From: CAITWF01 sp038231575
Lineage (GTDB): Bacteria; Verrucomicrobiota; Verrucomicrobiia; Opitutales; Opitutaceae
DNA length: 64,000 nt
Assembly: GCA_038231575.1 (NCBI GenBank)
Contig: JBBRLB010000007.1
Coordinates: 11,523-75,522 of the forward strand
Direction of reading: 5' to 3'
The notes under the pieces are model-generated. The model worked only from the letters and a program-made list of their open reading frames with translations, was not told where the DNA came from and searched no databases. Below, one piece after another: positions 9,121 to 17,796 of the stretch. Numbering within the stretch: the stretch's first letter is position 1; every line of letters begins with the position of its first letter. The translations under genes were made by a program, and so were the position numbers.

Positions 9121-11149
9121 CTGCGGCCGCCAGCGGCGGCATCGGCACGTCAAGCGCGGCGGAAATCGCGCGGAGCAGTTCGGCTTCGGCCACGAGAATC
9201 TGGCCGTCGGCCCCGACGACATGCGCGGCGGCGGTGAGTGTGCGTTGCTTGATCGGGCCGCTCGCGGCGGCGAGTTTGTCGAGCGCGGCGTCGAGTTGTG
9301 CGAGCCCGCACGCGGACTCGCCGAGAAACGCGAGCTGGCTTTCGATGAGTTTGATCTGCGCGGCGCCGGCAGCGAACGCGGCGCGCGCGTCGAGGTCGAG
9401 GTTGCTCGACACGCGCGCGAGCGCGGAGAGCACGACGGAGATTTCCCCTGCGAGCGCGTTGAACGAATAAAACTGCACGACTGCGGCGCCGGGCTTGCGG
9501 CCGAGTTCCAGCGAGCGGAGCAGCATTTTTTGCAACGCGAACTCGAACGGCGTGACGACGCCGTCGGCGTGGACGAGTTCGTCGAGCGTGGTGACGAAGC
9601 GGTCGAGCGCGGCGGCGTCGAGCTGGCGCAACGCGGGCAGGCAGAGTTGCAGGAGCGGCAGTCGCACGGCGGGATCGACCAGACTGAGCGACGGACGCAG
9701 GCTCGCGAGGGCGGCGGCGGACGCGGGGCCGGCGAGTTTTTCCACGAGCGATTGTTGCTTCGCACGGATATCCGGCGGGCCATCGAGGAGGAGGCCGTAA
9801 ACGAGAACGGGGGCAAGCGTGGGCTCGCGGGCGGCATCGCGGAGGCCGGCGGGGAGGGCGTTGAGGAGCGATTGGGCGTTGGAAATCTGTTCAGGCGCGA
9901 GCATCCCAATCGAGGCGATGGCCGCGGTGGGAGCCGGGACATGCGGCTGGAAATGATCCACCGATGGCTTCGCGGGCGCGAGGCCGGCGGCGACGAACGA
10001 CTCGTGGGCGACGTCGACGACCTCGGGCGGGTCGAACATTTTGCCGTCGAAGCGCGGGTCGATCGCGCGGATGCGTTCGTCGAGTGGCGGATGCGTGGCC
10101 CAGGCACCACCGAAATTCGAGATGAACGCCTGCGCGAAAAAGAAGTGGCCGATCTCGGCGGCCTTGGAGGTTTGCAGCGACGAGCCGAGCGCGTAACCGC
10201 CGATTTTTTTCAGCGCACCGGTGATGCCGCCGGGGTTGCGCGTGAACTGGACCGCGGAGGCGTCGGCGAGAAATTCCCGCTGGCGCGACACGGCGGCTTG
10301 GATGAGCCGCCCGAAAAAATAGCCGACGTAGCCGATGAGGAGCAGCGCGACGCCGACGAACAGCATGACGGCGACGATGCCGCCGGAATTTTTTTCGCGC
10401 GAACTGACGCGGACGTTTTGCAGCGACCACAGGAGACCGCGGCCCGCGAGGCCGAGCACGAGGATGCCGAACACGATCGAGCCGACGCGGAGGTTGAGCC
10501 GCATGTCGCCATTGAGGATGTGGCTGAACTCGTGGCCGATCACGCCCTGCAATTCGTCGCGCGTGAGTTTCGTCATCGTGCCGTGCGTGACGCACACGGC
10601 GGCGTCGCTCGTCGTGAGGCCGGCGGCGAACGCGTTGATGCACGGCTCGTCGTCGATCAGATAAACGACGGGCACCGTGATGCCGGACGCGATCGCCATT
10701 TCCTCGACGACGTTGAGGAGGCGGCGCTCGGCGGTGTCGGTCGTGTGCGGTTCCACGCGGCGGCCACCGACACTCTCGGCGATGGCGCTGCCGCCGGAGG
10801 AATATGCGTTCCACTTGTAGAGCGACGCGAGACCGACGACGAGGAGCGTGCCGGCGGCCACGAGGACGAAGAGCACCGGATGCCAGACAAAAAGCGAAAA
10901 CGGTGAGGTCGGATCACCGACCGACGAACCGCTATAAACATAATGATAGTGGCTGGCGCCCGCGGAATCCACATAGCTGCTGCGAGTGGTGTTGGCAGAA
11001 GTGGTGAGATTTGTGAAACCGAGTTTGCGCAGCACGAGCACAGCGCTGACATAACTGGCGAGAATCGTGCCGGCGACGGCGAACGCGAAGAGCCAGACGA
11101 GTCGCGACGTGCGTTTTTTCGCGCGGGCTTGGGCTTCGAAGAAATCCAT
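9116..11149 (-). CDS. M48 metallopeptidase with C-terminal TerB-like repeats
   Basis: A 677-residue membrane zinc peptidase. Two N-terminal membrane segments (about 18-41 and 89-111) are followed by the M48 catalytic domain with HEFSH (206-210) and the third zinc ligand in REFLADASA (from 291); two more membrane segments lie between them (about 222-240 and 258-280), as in HtpX-like enzymes. The C-terminal 280 residues are unusual: an all-helical region with two TerB-like motifs (VHADGVVTPFEFALQKML and VGADGQILVAEAELL). Last gene of an operon with lemA, DUF4870 and ybjQ; M48 and LemA proteins are often encoded together. Likely a membrane quality-control protease. Confidence 0.88.
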   Translation of the reverse strand: MDFFEAQARAKKRTSRLVWLFAFAVAGTILASYVSAVLVLRKLGFTNLTTSANTTRSSYVDSAGASHYHYVYSGSSVGDPTSPFSLFVWHPVLFVLVAAGTLLVVGLASLYKWNAYSSGGSAIAESVGGRRVEPHTTDTAERRLLNVVEEMAIASGITVPVVYLIDDEPCINAFAAGLTTSDAAVCVTHGTMTKLTRDELQGVIGHEFSHILNGDMRLNLRVGSIVFGILVLGLAGRGLLWSLQNVRVSSREKNSGGIVAVMLFVGVALLLIGYVGYFFGRLIQAAVSRQREFLADASAVQFTRNPGGITGALKKIGGYALGSSLQTSKAAEIGHFFFAQAFISNFGGAWATHPPLDERIRAIDPRFDGKMFDPPEVVDVAHESFVAAGLAPAKPSVDHFQPHVPAPTAAIASIGMLAPEQISNAQSLLNALPAGLRDAAREPTLAPVLVYGLLLDGPPDIRAKQQSLVEKLAGPASAAALASLRPSLSLVDPAVRLPLLQLCLPALRQLDAAALDRFVTTLDELVHADGVVTPFEFALQKMLLRSLELGRKPGAAVVQFYSFNALAGEISVVLSALARVSSNLDLDARAAFAAGAAQIKLIESQLAFLGESACGLAQLDAALDKLAAASGPIKQRTLTAAAHVVGADGQILVAEAELLRAISAALDVPMPPLAAAA

Positions 11150-11286
11150 CGGTCAAGAAGGGCCGCAAAGAGGCGCAGAAGGCGCAAAAATTTCTTTGGA
11201 AACGCGGAGGGCGCGGGGAAGGGGGTGAATTCTCCGCGGGTGGGGCGTTCTCGTTTTGTGACTCTGGGCGTGCTTTTGCGGCTGAA

Positions 11287-11607
11287 CTAGGCGGGCTCGA
11301 CGACGACGGCGGTGCCATAGCAGAGGACCTCGGTCACACCGCCCATGACTTCGGTGGCGTCGTAACGGAGGCCGAGAATGGCGTTGGCGCCGAGGGCGGA
11401 CGCGTGGGCGACCATGCGCTGGTAGGCGTCTTCGCGGGCACGCTCGCACAGCTCGGTGTAGAGTGTGATGTCACCGCCGAAGAGCGTCTGGATGCCAGCG
11501 CCGATGTTGCCGATGATGGAGCGCGAGCGAACGACGATGCCACGGACGGTGCCGAGTTCCTTCGTGACGCGAAAGCCGATGAGAGTGGGGTTGGTGGTGT
11601 TGTGCAT
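11287..11607 (-). CDS. YbjQ/UPF0145 family protein
   Basis: A 106-residue protein matching the YbjQ (DUF74, putative heavy-metal-binding) family along its full length: GTVRGIVVRSRSI, then a TELCERAREDAYQRM helix, then LGANAILGLRYDA and the terminal strand VLCYGTAVVV. ATG at 11607 gives the normal family start; the frame is open further upstream but has no homology there. YbjQ proteins form pentamers; their function is not settled. Here it lies between DUF4870 and M48 genes, suggesting an envelope-linked role. Confidence 0.9.
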   Translation of the reverse strand: MHNTTNPTLIGFRVTKELGTVRGIVVRSRSIIGNIGAGIQTLFGGDITLYTELCERAREDAYQRMVAHASALGANAILGLRYDATEVMGGVTEVLCYGTAVVVEPA

Positions 11608-11629
11608 GGCGCGACGACGGGCGTGGGGG

Positions 11630-11986
11630 TTAAACAATGCGCAGCGTGAGCGGATACCGATAGCAGATGCCGTCCGAGGCTTTGATCGCGGCAACGATTG
11701 CCAGCACGATCGACGTGAGACCAATCACAATCAGCAGTGGAATACCGATCAGAATAAACGTGAGAGGGATGCAGCAGAGCGCGTAGATGAGCATCGAAAG
11801 GTGGAAGTTGAGCGCCTCACGCGCGTTCTCGGCGACGTAGGCGGAATCGCCCTTCATTGAGAGGTAAACTACCAGCGGGAGCAGAAAGGGCAGGCCGACG
11901 AAGGTCGAGAGATGGCTGAAGAGCGCCCAGATTTTTTCGTTACCACGGGGCTGACTGAGCGGAGGGAGGGTGGGAGCGGAGTCCAT
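11630..11986 (-). CDS. DUF4870 membrane protein
   Basis: A 118-residue Tic20-like/DUF4870 protein. After a polar N-terminus (about 1-18) come membrane segments at about 20-45, 60-80 and 82-105. The motif ENAREALNFHLS between segments is the hallmark of the family. It is encoded 80 bp downstream of lemA and 22 bp upstream of ybjQ on the same strand. DUF4870 proteins are small membrane proteins of unknown function. Confidence 0.9.
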   Translation of the reverse strand: MDSAPTLPPLSQPRGNEKIWALFSHLSTFVGLPFLLPLVVYLSMKGDSAYVAENAREALNFHLSMLIYALCCIPLTFILIGIPLLIVIGLTSIVLAIVAAIKASDGICYRYPLTLRIV

Positions 11987-12066
11987 GGGATTGGCGGATT
12001 GCTGCGTGGACGTGAACGGATCGGCTGGACCGGCGTGATGCTACGGGGCGAGGCACCCCGGGAAAG

Positions 12067-12669
12067 TTAGGCGAAGCTGACCTTCGGCGCATTGCGCTCC
12101 GTCGGATCTTCGATCTTGAAGAGCTCGGCGGGGAGGAAGCCGAACATGCCGGCGAAAATCACGTTCGGGAAAACTTCGCGCGTCGTGTTGTAGGTCATGA
12201 CGCTGTCGTTGTAGGCTTGGCGGGCGAACGCGATTTTGTTCTCGGTCGAGGTGAGTTCCTCGGTGAGCTGCAGCATATTTTGGTTGGCCTTTAATTCCGG
12301 GTATTGTTCCGAAACGACCAGGAGGCGGGAGAGTGCGCCGGTGAGGCCGGACTCGGCGGACACGAGGCCCTTCATCGCGTTGGCGTCGGCGGGATTCGCG
12401 GCGGCCGACTGCGAGGCGGCGAGAGCGATGTTGCGGGCTTTGATGACGGCTTCGAGCGTGCTGCTCTCGTGCTTCATGTAGCCTTTGGCGACCTCGACAA
12501 GGTTCGGAATGAGATCGTAGCGGCGCTTGAGCTGGACGTCGATTTGCGCGAACGCGTTTTTGAAACGATTGCGGAGACCGACGAGACTATTGTAGATGCC
12601 GGCGGCCCAGGCGCCGAGGACAACGACGAGGGCGACGAGCACGAGTGCGACGATGAGGAGGAGTTTCAT
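12067..12669 (-). CDS. lemA: LemA family protein
   Basis: A 200-residue LemA protein: one N-terminal membrane anchor (about 3-25), then a long helical cytoplasmic or periplasmic domain. The signature IYNSLVGLRNRFKNAFAQID and the segment KRRYDLIPNLVEVAKGYMKHE are diagnostic, and the C-terminal YNTTREVFPNVIFAGMFGF is typical. First gene of the lemA - DUF4870 - ybjQ - M48 operon, in line with the known LemA/M48 association. Its molecular function is not established. Confidence 0.95.
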   Translation of the reverse strand: MKLLLIVALVLVALVVVLGAWAAGIYNSLVGLRNRFKNAFAQIDVQLKRRYDLIPNLVEVAKGYMKHESSTLEAVIKARNIALAASQSAAANPADANAMKGLVSAESGLTGALSRLLVVSEQYPELKANQNMLQLTEELTSTENKIAFARQAYNDSVMTYNTTREVFPNVIFAGMFGFLPAELFKIEDPTERNAPKVSFA

Positions 12670-12817
12670 GGCGGGAGGAAAAGGCCGGGAAGTTGGAGAA
12701 ATCTATCGGCGGCGAGTGTGCGAAGGGAGCGTTGGGGCGCGAGCGGGAATTGGTTACAACGCGGTTGATTGTTTCCAGCAGGCGAAGCAATTTCGCGCCG
12801 GCCTGATGTTCGTCCCC

Positions 12818-15538
12818 ATGCGTCCTCCCCAACTCCCCGCCCTCTTCCGCGCGTCGCTTTTTTTGGCGGCGGCGGGAACGGTCCATGCGCAAGCGGCCGC
12901 CACGGGGGCGGAAGTGCGCTTGAATATCGCGCCGCTCAATTCCCCGGCGCCCCTCGCGAAATCGGCCGTCGCGCCGATCTCGCCGGGCGCGTTCAACGCC
13001 AATCTCGCCGCCGCGCGCCGGGCGCAGGAGTTGGGGCTGCCGTCATTGGCCGTCCCGTTTTACCGGCAGCTCCTGGAGTCCGCGGCGGCCGCCGATCGCG
13101 AGGGCCTGGCGCTGGCCCTGAGCACCGCGTTGCTCGATGCCGGCGATGCCGCGGAAGCGCAGAAGGTGCTCGCCACGCTGCCAGCGCCGCACGATGCCGC
13201 GGGGCATCTTCGCGCCGGATTGGCGGCGTTCCAATTGCGCAAGCGGGACGCAGCCCAGGCCGAGTGGAATGTGATCAAGGCCGACGAAATCGCGCCGCCG
13301 GATCGGGCGTGGTATTATTTCTTTACGGGCGCGCTCTACGACACGGCGGTGGTGCAGGATTTGACGAAGGCCAATGAGTTTTATCTGAAGGCCGAGGCGG
13401 CCGCGACGACGGAGCTTTCGAAAGCGCGCTTCCAACTGGCCGGTGAGCAAGTGCGGCTGCGGATGATCGGCGTGCCGGCCAACGCGGTGGTGCAACAAAA
13501 CCTCCGGAGTTTTGAATTATATCAAGGCCGCGCGCCCGGCTACAATTTCGCGAAATTCTACGCGGTCGAACTGGCGGCGCTCAACCGCGGCGACGAAGCC
13601 GTGCAGTTTTTGCAACGGCGGGTTTTGCTGGGGCTGCCGCCGCAGGAACGGGGCTGGCGCGACGAGTTCAATTTCCTCCTCGGCTTGATCGGGGATCCTT
13701 CCCGGACGGGACCGGCGCGCGCGGCGCTCAACCAACTGCTCGAAACCGGCGCCAACACCGAGAAGCAGCGGCAGGCCCTGCAGTTGCTCGCCGCTGCCTC
13801 CAACCAAGAGCCGGGCCGCGGCCAATTCCGCGCCGAGCTCACCAAGTTGATCGGCGTCACGCCGGCGCACCCGATTAAGGAGAGCCTGTTGTTTTACCGC
13901 GCCCAGCTCGCGCTCGCGGAAAAAAATTATCCGCTGGCGGAAGACGATGCGAATGCCGTGCTGCAGAGTTTTCCCGGCTCGGCGTTGCGCGTGCATGCGT
14001 TCGGCGTGCTGACCGGCTCGGCGTGGGAGCAGGGCCGATTCCGACTCGCCGCCACCCACGCGCGCCAGGCGCGCGTGGAACTCGCGGCGGCCGTCGACCC
14101 TGCGCTGGTCGAAACGCGGGGACGGCTCGGCGTGCTGGAGGCCGAAGCGTGGTTTCGCGCCGGCGACGCCGACGACTACCGCAATGCGGCCGATGCCTAC
14201 GCCGCCGTGTTGCGCGAGCGCCCCGCTGGGATCCCGACCGGCGACCTGATGTTTCAGCGGGTGCTGTCGGAGATCAAATCGGGTTCGCCCGTCGCCGCGA
14301 AGGTGCTCGACGAGGTCGAGACTGATCCGGCGTTTGATGTCGAGAACCGCTGGCAGGCCGAATGGAATCTGGCGCGCGAGCTGCAGACGCGTGGCAAGGA
14401 GGGGGTCGCCGAAGCCTACGCGCGCGTGAACCGTTTGCTCGGGGCGGCCTCGACCGCGGAGGCCTCCGCCATCAAGCCCGATCTCCATGCGCGCATGGCG
14501 TGGTTGCAGGCGCGATTGTCCTATGAAGCGGGTGAACTGGACCGCACGCTGGTGCTGGCGGACGGGTTGACAAAAATCGGCGCCGACGTCGACGCCACCT
14601 TGAAAATTGAGATCGCCGGCACGGCCGCGTTGCTCAAGGCGCAGGCACAGTTTGCGTTGCACGATGAGACGCACGGGCTCGAGACGCTGAAGAGATTGCG
14701 CGAGGGTCCGAAGTCGGACGCCGCGGTTTCGTCGTATCTTTTGGAGGCCGATTATTATGCGGCCCCCGGCCGCGATCGGATCGTCGATGCGCAAAAACTG
14801 CTGACCAAACTCGCGGACGAATTTTCCGACAACGCCTACGCGCCCTATGCGCTCTATCAAGCGGCGCTGCTCGCGGAGCGGCTCGGGCAGGACGATAATT
14901 ACCGCGAGGCCAACCGTCTGATCGTCGATCTCGTGAAAAAATATCCGGCGAGTGATTTGGTTTTCCCGGCGCAGTTGAAGGAGGGCGAATTGAAGGAAAA
15001 ACTGAACCAGTTGCCGCAGGCGCAGCAGGTTTATCAGGAACTGGAAAACAAGTTTCCGCGTCACCGCGACGTGGTGCGCGCGCAGCTCGCGCTGGCTAAA
15101 TGCCTCGATGCGCAGTCGGCCGGCAACCCGGCCTATCTCGCGCAGGCGCAGGCGAAGTTCGAACAACTCCTCGATCGCGTGGACGCGCCTTCGGACGTTC
15201 GGGTCGAGGCGGGTTGTCATCTCGGCGAGTTGCTGGCGCGGCGCGACAACCTCGAGAAAGCCGTCATGGTGTGGTGGCGCGACGTGGTGCACCAATTCCT
15301 GCTCGGCGACGATCCGGCGAAGAAAGCCAAACTGATCGATCTCGACGGCCCGCCGGGGGTCAACGGTCGTTATTGGATGGCGCGCACGCTCGTGCGCACC
15401 GGCGATGCGTTCGAGCAGCAGGGCAAATTTGAGGACGCGAAGAGCGCCTGGTCGCTCATCGTGGAGAAGAAATTGGGCTATGATTCGCTCGCGCGCGCGC
15501 GGCTTTCGCGCTTCGGTGTCCCGGAGGTGAAACCATGA
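12818..15538 (+). CDS. Exported TPR-repeat protein of the ExbB/ExbD-like locus
   Basis: A 906-residue protein with a signal peptide (ASLFLAAAGTVHAQ, cleavage near residue 25) and then helical tetratricopeptide-like repeats throughout. The clearest repeats are near the C-terminus (YAPYALYQAALLAERLGQ, then RHRDVVRAQLALAKCLDAQ). ATG at 12818 is preferred; an ATG at 12806 adds four residues. The frame is open back into the lemA gene but that part is antisense. It precedes ExbB-like, ExbD-like and TonB-like genes and is probably a periplasmic scaffold or receptor for that system. No enzymatic motif. Confidence 0.85.
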   Translation: MRPPQLPALFRASLFLAAAGTVHAQAAATGAEVRLNIAPLNSPAPLAKSAVAPISPGAFNANLAAARRAQELGLPSLAVPFYRQLLESAAAADREGLALALSTALLDAGDAAEAQKVLATLPAPHDAAGHLRAGLAAFQLRKRDAAQAEWNVIKADEIAPPDRAWYYFFTGALYDTAVVQDLTKANEFYLKAEAAATTELSKARFQLAGEQVRLRMIGVPANAVVQQNLRSFELYQGRAPGYNFAKFYAVELAALNRGDEAVQFLQRRVLLGLPPQERGWRDEFNFLLGLIGDPSRTGPARAALNQLLETGANTEKQRQALQLLAAASNQEPGRGQFRAELTKLIGVTPAHPIKESLLFYRAQLALAEKNYPLAEDDANAVLQSFPGSALRVHAFGVLTGSAWEQGRFRLAATHARQARVELAAAVDPALVETRGRLGVLEAEAWFRAGDADDYRNAADAYAAVLRERPAGIPTGDLMFQRVLSEIKSGSPVAAKVLDEVETDPAFDVENRWQAEWNLARELQTRGKEGVAEAYARVNRLLGAASTAEASAIKPDLHARMAWLQARLSYEAGELDRTLVLADGLTKIGADVDATLKIEIAGTAALLKAQAQFALHDETHGLETLKRLREGPKSDAAVSSYLLEADYYAAPGRDRIVDAQKLLTKLADEFSDNAYAPYALYQAALLAERLGQDDNYREANRLIVDLVKKYPASDLVFPAQLKEGELKEKLNQLPQAQQVYQELENKFPRHRDVVRAQLALAKCLDAQSAGNPAYLAQAQAKFEQLLDRVDAPSDVRVEAGCHLGELLARRDNLEKAVMVWWRDVVHQFLLGDDPAKKAKLIDLDGPPGVNGRYWMARTLVRTGDAFEQQGKFEDAKSAWSLIVEKKLGYDSLARARLSRFGVPEVKP

Positions 15539-15618
15539 GCCGCGCCGCCCCGCGCTGCGTGACGGCGCCGCGCGTTTCGGATTTACGCGGCGAAATGAAC
15601 CCCGTCTAACTGCGCACC

Positions 15619-16281
15619 ATGTCCGGCTTCAATTTCAGTCTCTTCACCAAAGGCGGCCCGATGTTGTGGGTGATCGCCGCGCTCGGGGTGCTGGGGCTGA
15701 TGCTGTTCATCGAGCGGACGCTTTACCTCCATCGCGGGCAAATCCGCGCCAAGGCCTTTGTCGAGGGCTTGAAAAACATCCTCGCCAAACGCCGCCTGAT
15801 CGAGGCGCTGACCGTGTGTGAAGAAACGCCGGGCCCGGTGGCCGCCGTCGTGAAAGCCGCGCTGCTGCACGCGGACGATGAAGCGGACGCGATGCGGTTT
15901 CACGTGCAGGAGGCCGCGGTCATCGAGTTGCCCGCGATCGAACGCCGGCTGGGATCCATTGCCGCGATCGCGCAGGTGGCGCCGCTCGTCGGTTTGCTCG
16001 GCACGCTGCTCGGCATGATCACCACCTTCGTGGCGTTTGAGAAAGGGGACTATGTGACGGCGAGTGCGCTTTCCGCCGGTATGAAGCAGGCCCTGCTCAG
16101 CACGGCGGCCAGCCTGATGCTCGCGATCCCCGCGCACCTCGCGCATCATTTTCTGAGCGGCCGGGTGCGGTCGATCGTTCGCGACATGGAGTGGTCCGCC
16201 AACGAGATCATGAAATATTTGCTGACGGAGTATCGCGGAAAAACTCCGGGCGCCGGCGAAGCCAAGTCTTCGACCCCATGA
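15619..16281 (+). CDS. ExbB/TolQ/MotA-like protein lacking the conserved Glu
   Basis: A 220-residue inner-membrane protein of the MotA/TolQ/ExbB family: membrane segments near residues 12-32, 113-137 and 155-178. The family motif VGLLGTLLGMITTF is intact. In the last helix, where ExbB normally reads EALIATA with the functional Glu, this protein reads QALLSTA (Gln157); the conserved Thr five residues later is kept. The stop overlaps the ExbD-like start by ATGA. Likely forms a motor-type complex with the next gene, but with altered proton coupling. Confidence 0.9.
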   Translation: MSGFNFSLFTKGGPMLWVIAALGVLGLMLFIERTLYLHRGQIRAKAFVEGLKNILAKRRLIEALTVCEETPGPVAAVVKAALLHADDEADAMRFHVQEAAVIELPAIERRLGSIAAIAQVAPLVGLLGTLLGMITTFVAFEKGDYVTASALSAGMKQALLSTAASLMLAIPAHLAHHFLSGRVRSIVRDMEWSANEIMKYLLTEYRGKTPGAGEAKSSTP

Positions 16282-16718
16282 TCGCGCGCCCCCTGGATCT
16301 CGCCTCGAAGCTGCGGCCGGCGCCGCGGAATTTCGATTTTCTGTTTTTGGTGAACGGCGGCTTGCTCGTGCTGTTCTTTTCGCTGTTCGGCTCGCGTTTC
16401 GTGCTCGCGCCGGGGCTCGGCGTGGATTTCCAGACGCCCGCCGTGCCGGGCGCGCGGAGCGGCGCCGCGCAGACGACCCACCGGATCACGGTGAAGCCAA
16501 CCGGGGTGATTTACGTCGAAGATGGTCCCGCCGATCTCGAGCGGCTCGGAAAGTGGCTGACCGAGGAGGCGAAAAAAACGCGCCAACCGTCGCTGCTCAT
16601 CATCGCGAGCAAAGACGTGCCGAATGGAAAAATCGTCGAGATTGCGACGGCCGCGCACGCGGCGGGTTTTGTGAAGGTGCAGCAGGCGGCGGAAGAGCCC
16701 ACCGCGGCGAAACACTGA
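16278..16718 (+). CDS. ExbD/TolR-like protein with Asn at the proton-relay Asp
   Basis: A 146-residue ExbD-like protein: short cytoplasmic N-terminus, one membrane helix (about 21-39), the FVLAPGLGVDFQTP segment typical of the family just after it, and a small periplasmic alpha/beta domain. The membrane Asp needed for proton transfer in ExbD/TolR is replaced by Asn26; Asp20 lies about two turns earlier. ATG at 16278 overlaps the ExbB-like stop; the longer open frame upstream is antisense-like and not homologous. The partner protein has the matching Glu to Gln change. Confidence 0.85.
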   Translation: MIARPLDLASKLRPAPRNFDFLFLVNGGLLVLFFSLFGSRFVLAPGLGVDFQTPAVPGARSGAAQTTHRITVKPTGVIYVEDGPADLERLGKWLTEEAKKTRQPSLLIIASKDVPNGKIVEIATAAHAAGFVKVQQAAEEPTAAKH

Positions 16719-16719
16719 C

Positions 16720-17544
16720 ATGAGTGCGTCGACGGTGGGGACGAAGCGACGCTGGGCTTGGGCCGCGGGCGGAGCGGTGATGATCGCGGGCGCGCTCGTG
16801 GGTTTGTTCAGTTGGTCCGCATCGCATCCGCTGCCCCAAAACTTCGCCGCGCCGCGCCCGAAGCCGGCGATCGAGTTGGCGGAGCGGCGGGAGAAATCGG
16901 CGCTCGATGACGAGGCAACCCTGCTCGATCCGACCCCGCTCTTTCAGCCGACGCGGTGGAACACCGCGCAACTGGAAGTCGCCCGGCCGGAGCCGAGCGG
17001 GAGTTTCGAGAGCTTTCGCGTGCCGCCGAAATTCGGTTTCGCCGACAGCGACCTAAGATTGGGCCGGATCGAGTTCGTGGACGGCGCCGGCAAACCTCCG
17101 GTTCAAGGGAAACTGCGAACCTCGCTGGACCTGCCGGCACCCGTCGCCGTGCCGGCAACACCCACTGAAGTGTTAGCAGCCGGATCGCCCGGCGCGATCG
17201 CTTTGGGCTTTGGCCGCGTCGATCAACCCCTGGGCGCACTGCCGGCGCGCGGGGCGCTGGTGGACATTGGGGCCGTCGGCACGGGGCAGGCGGCGTTGCC
17301 GCCGGAGGCGATGGCACGGGTTCAAGCCTTGGCGGCGGGGGCCAAACCCCCGGCGGGCCGGGAGTGGCAGGCCATGGAATTCCTCGCGGCCGTCGATCCC
17401 GCCGGCCTTTCGGCACCGCTCACTCTCACCACCCGTTCGGGGGCCGATGAGGTCGATGCTTATTTTCAAAATTTCCTCGTGCACACCCTTCGGGTCGGAG
17501 AGCGTTTGGCTCCCGGATTCTATCGGATTTCCGTGGGGCCGTAG
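16720..17544 (+). CDS. TonB-like membrane-anchored protein
   Basis: A 274-residue protein starting 1 bp after the ExbD-like stop. It has one N-terminal membrane helix (about 12-32), a Pro/Ala-rich middle and a C-terminal region whose strand-helix-strand layout (AMEFLAAVDPAGLSAPLTL, a helix at 246-257, then PGFYRISVGP) resembles the TonB C-terminal domain. Sequence similarity to TonB is weak and the call rests mainly on position and architecture. It would link the ExbB/ExbD-like pair to an outer-membrane or periplasmic partner. Confidence 0.55.
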   Translation: MSASTVGTKRRWAWAAGGAVMIAGALVGLFSWSASHPLPQNFAAPRPKPAIELAERREKSALDDEATLLDPTPLFQPTRWNTAQLEVARPEPSGSFESFRVPPKFGFADSDLRLGRIEFVDGAGKPPVQGKLRTSLDLPAPVAVPATPTEVLAAGSPGAIALGFGRVDQPLGALPARGALVDIGAVGTGQAALPPEAMARVQALAAGAKPPAGREWQAMEFLAAVDPAGLSAPLTLTTRSGADEVDAYFQNFLVHTLRVGERLAPGFYRISVGP

Positions 17545-17571
17545 ATTTTTGGGAAATCGGCGAATTTGCTG

Positions 17572-17600
17572 TTGACCACGCCAATCACGGCTTGCACTTT
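17572..17600 (+). promoter_or_regulatory. Possible promoter for tRNA-Thr/tuf
   Basis: A good -35 hexamer TTGACC (17572-17577) lies about 60 bp before tRNA-Thr. The hexamer 17 bp further on (CACTTT) is a poor -10 match, so the call is weak. Confidence 0.3.
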
Positions 17601-17637
17601 CAACAGCTCTTTTCGTTTTTTGCCACTCCCTTGTTCT

Positions 17638-17713
17638 GCCCAGATAGCTCAGTTGGTAGAGCACCCCCTTGGTAAGGGGGAGGTCGTCAGTTCAAATCTG
17701 ATTCTGGGCTCCA
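17638..17713 (+). tRNA. tRNA-Thr (GGT anticodon)
   Basis: A complete 76-nt cloverleaf. The acceptor stem pairs GCCCAGA (17638-17644) with TCTGGGC (17703-17709). The anticodon stem CCCCC/GGGGG encloses the loop TTGGTAA, giving anticodon GGT, which reads threonine codons ACC/ACU. The T-arm has the standard GTTCAAATC loop. The 3' CCA is encoded. It lies 83 bp upstream of tuf, a conserved arrangement. Confidence 0.97.
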
Positions 17714-17796
17714 GTGGCAAAAAACACCGTCGGCAGGCTTCTCCGACGTTAAACCAGAGGTCACTTTTACATCTCAACCCAAACAACTCGTCTCAC

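Noticed and set aside
12596..12817. N-terminal 74 codons of the open TPR frame
   Set aside because: They overlap lemA on the other strand and precede a clear signal peptide that starts at 12818 (or 12806).
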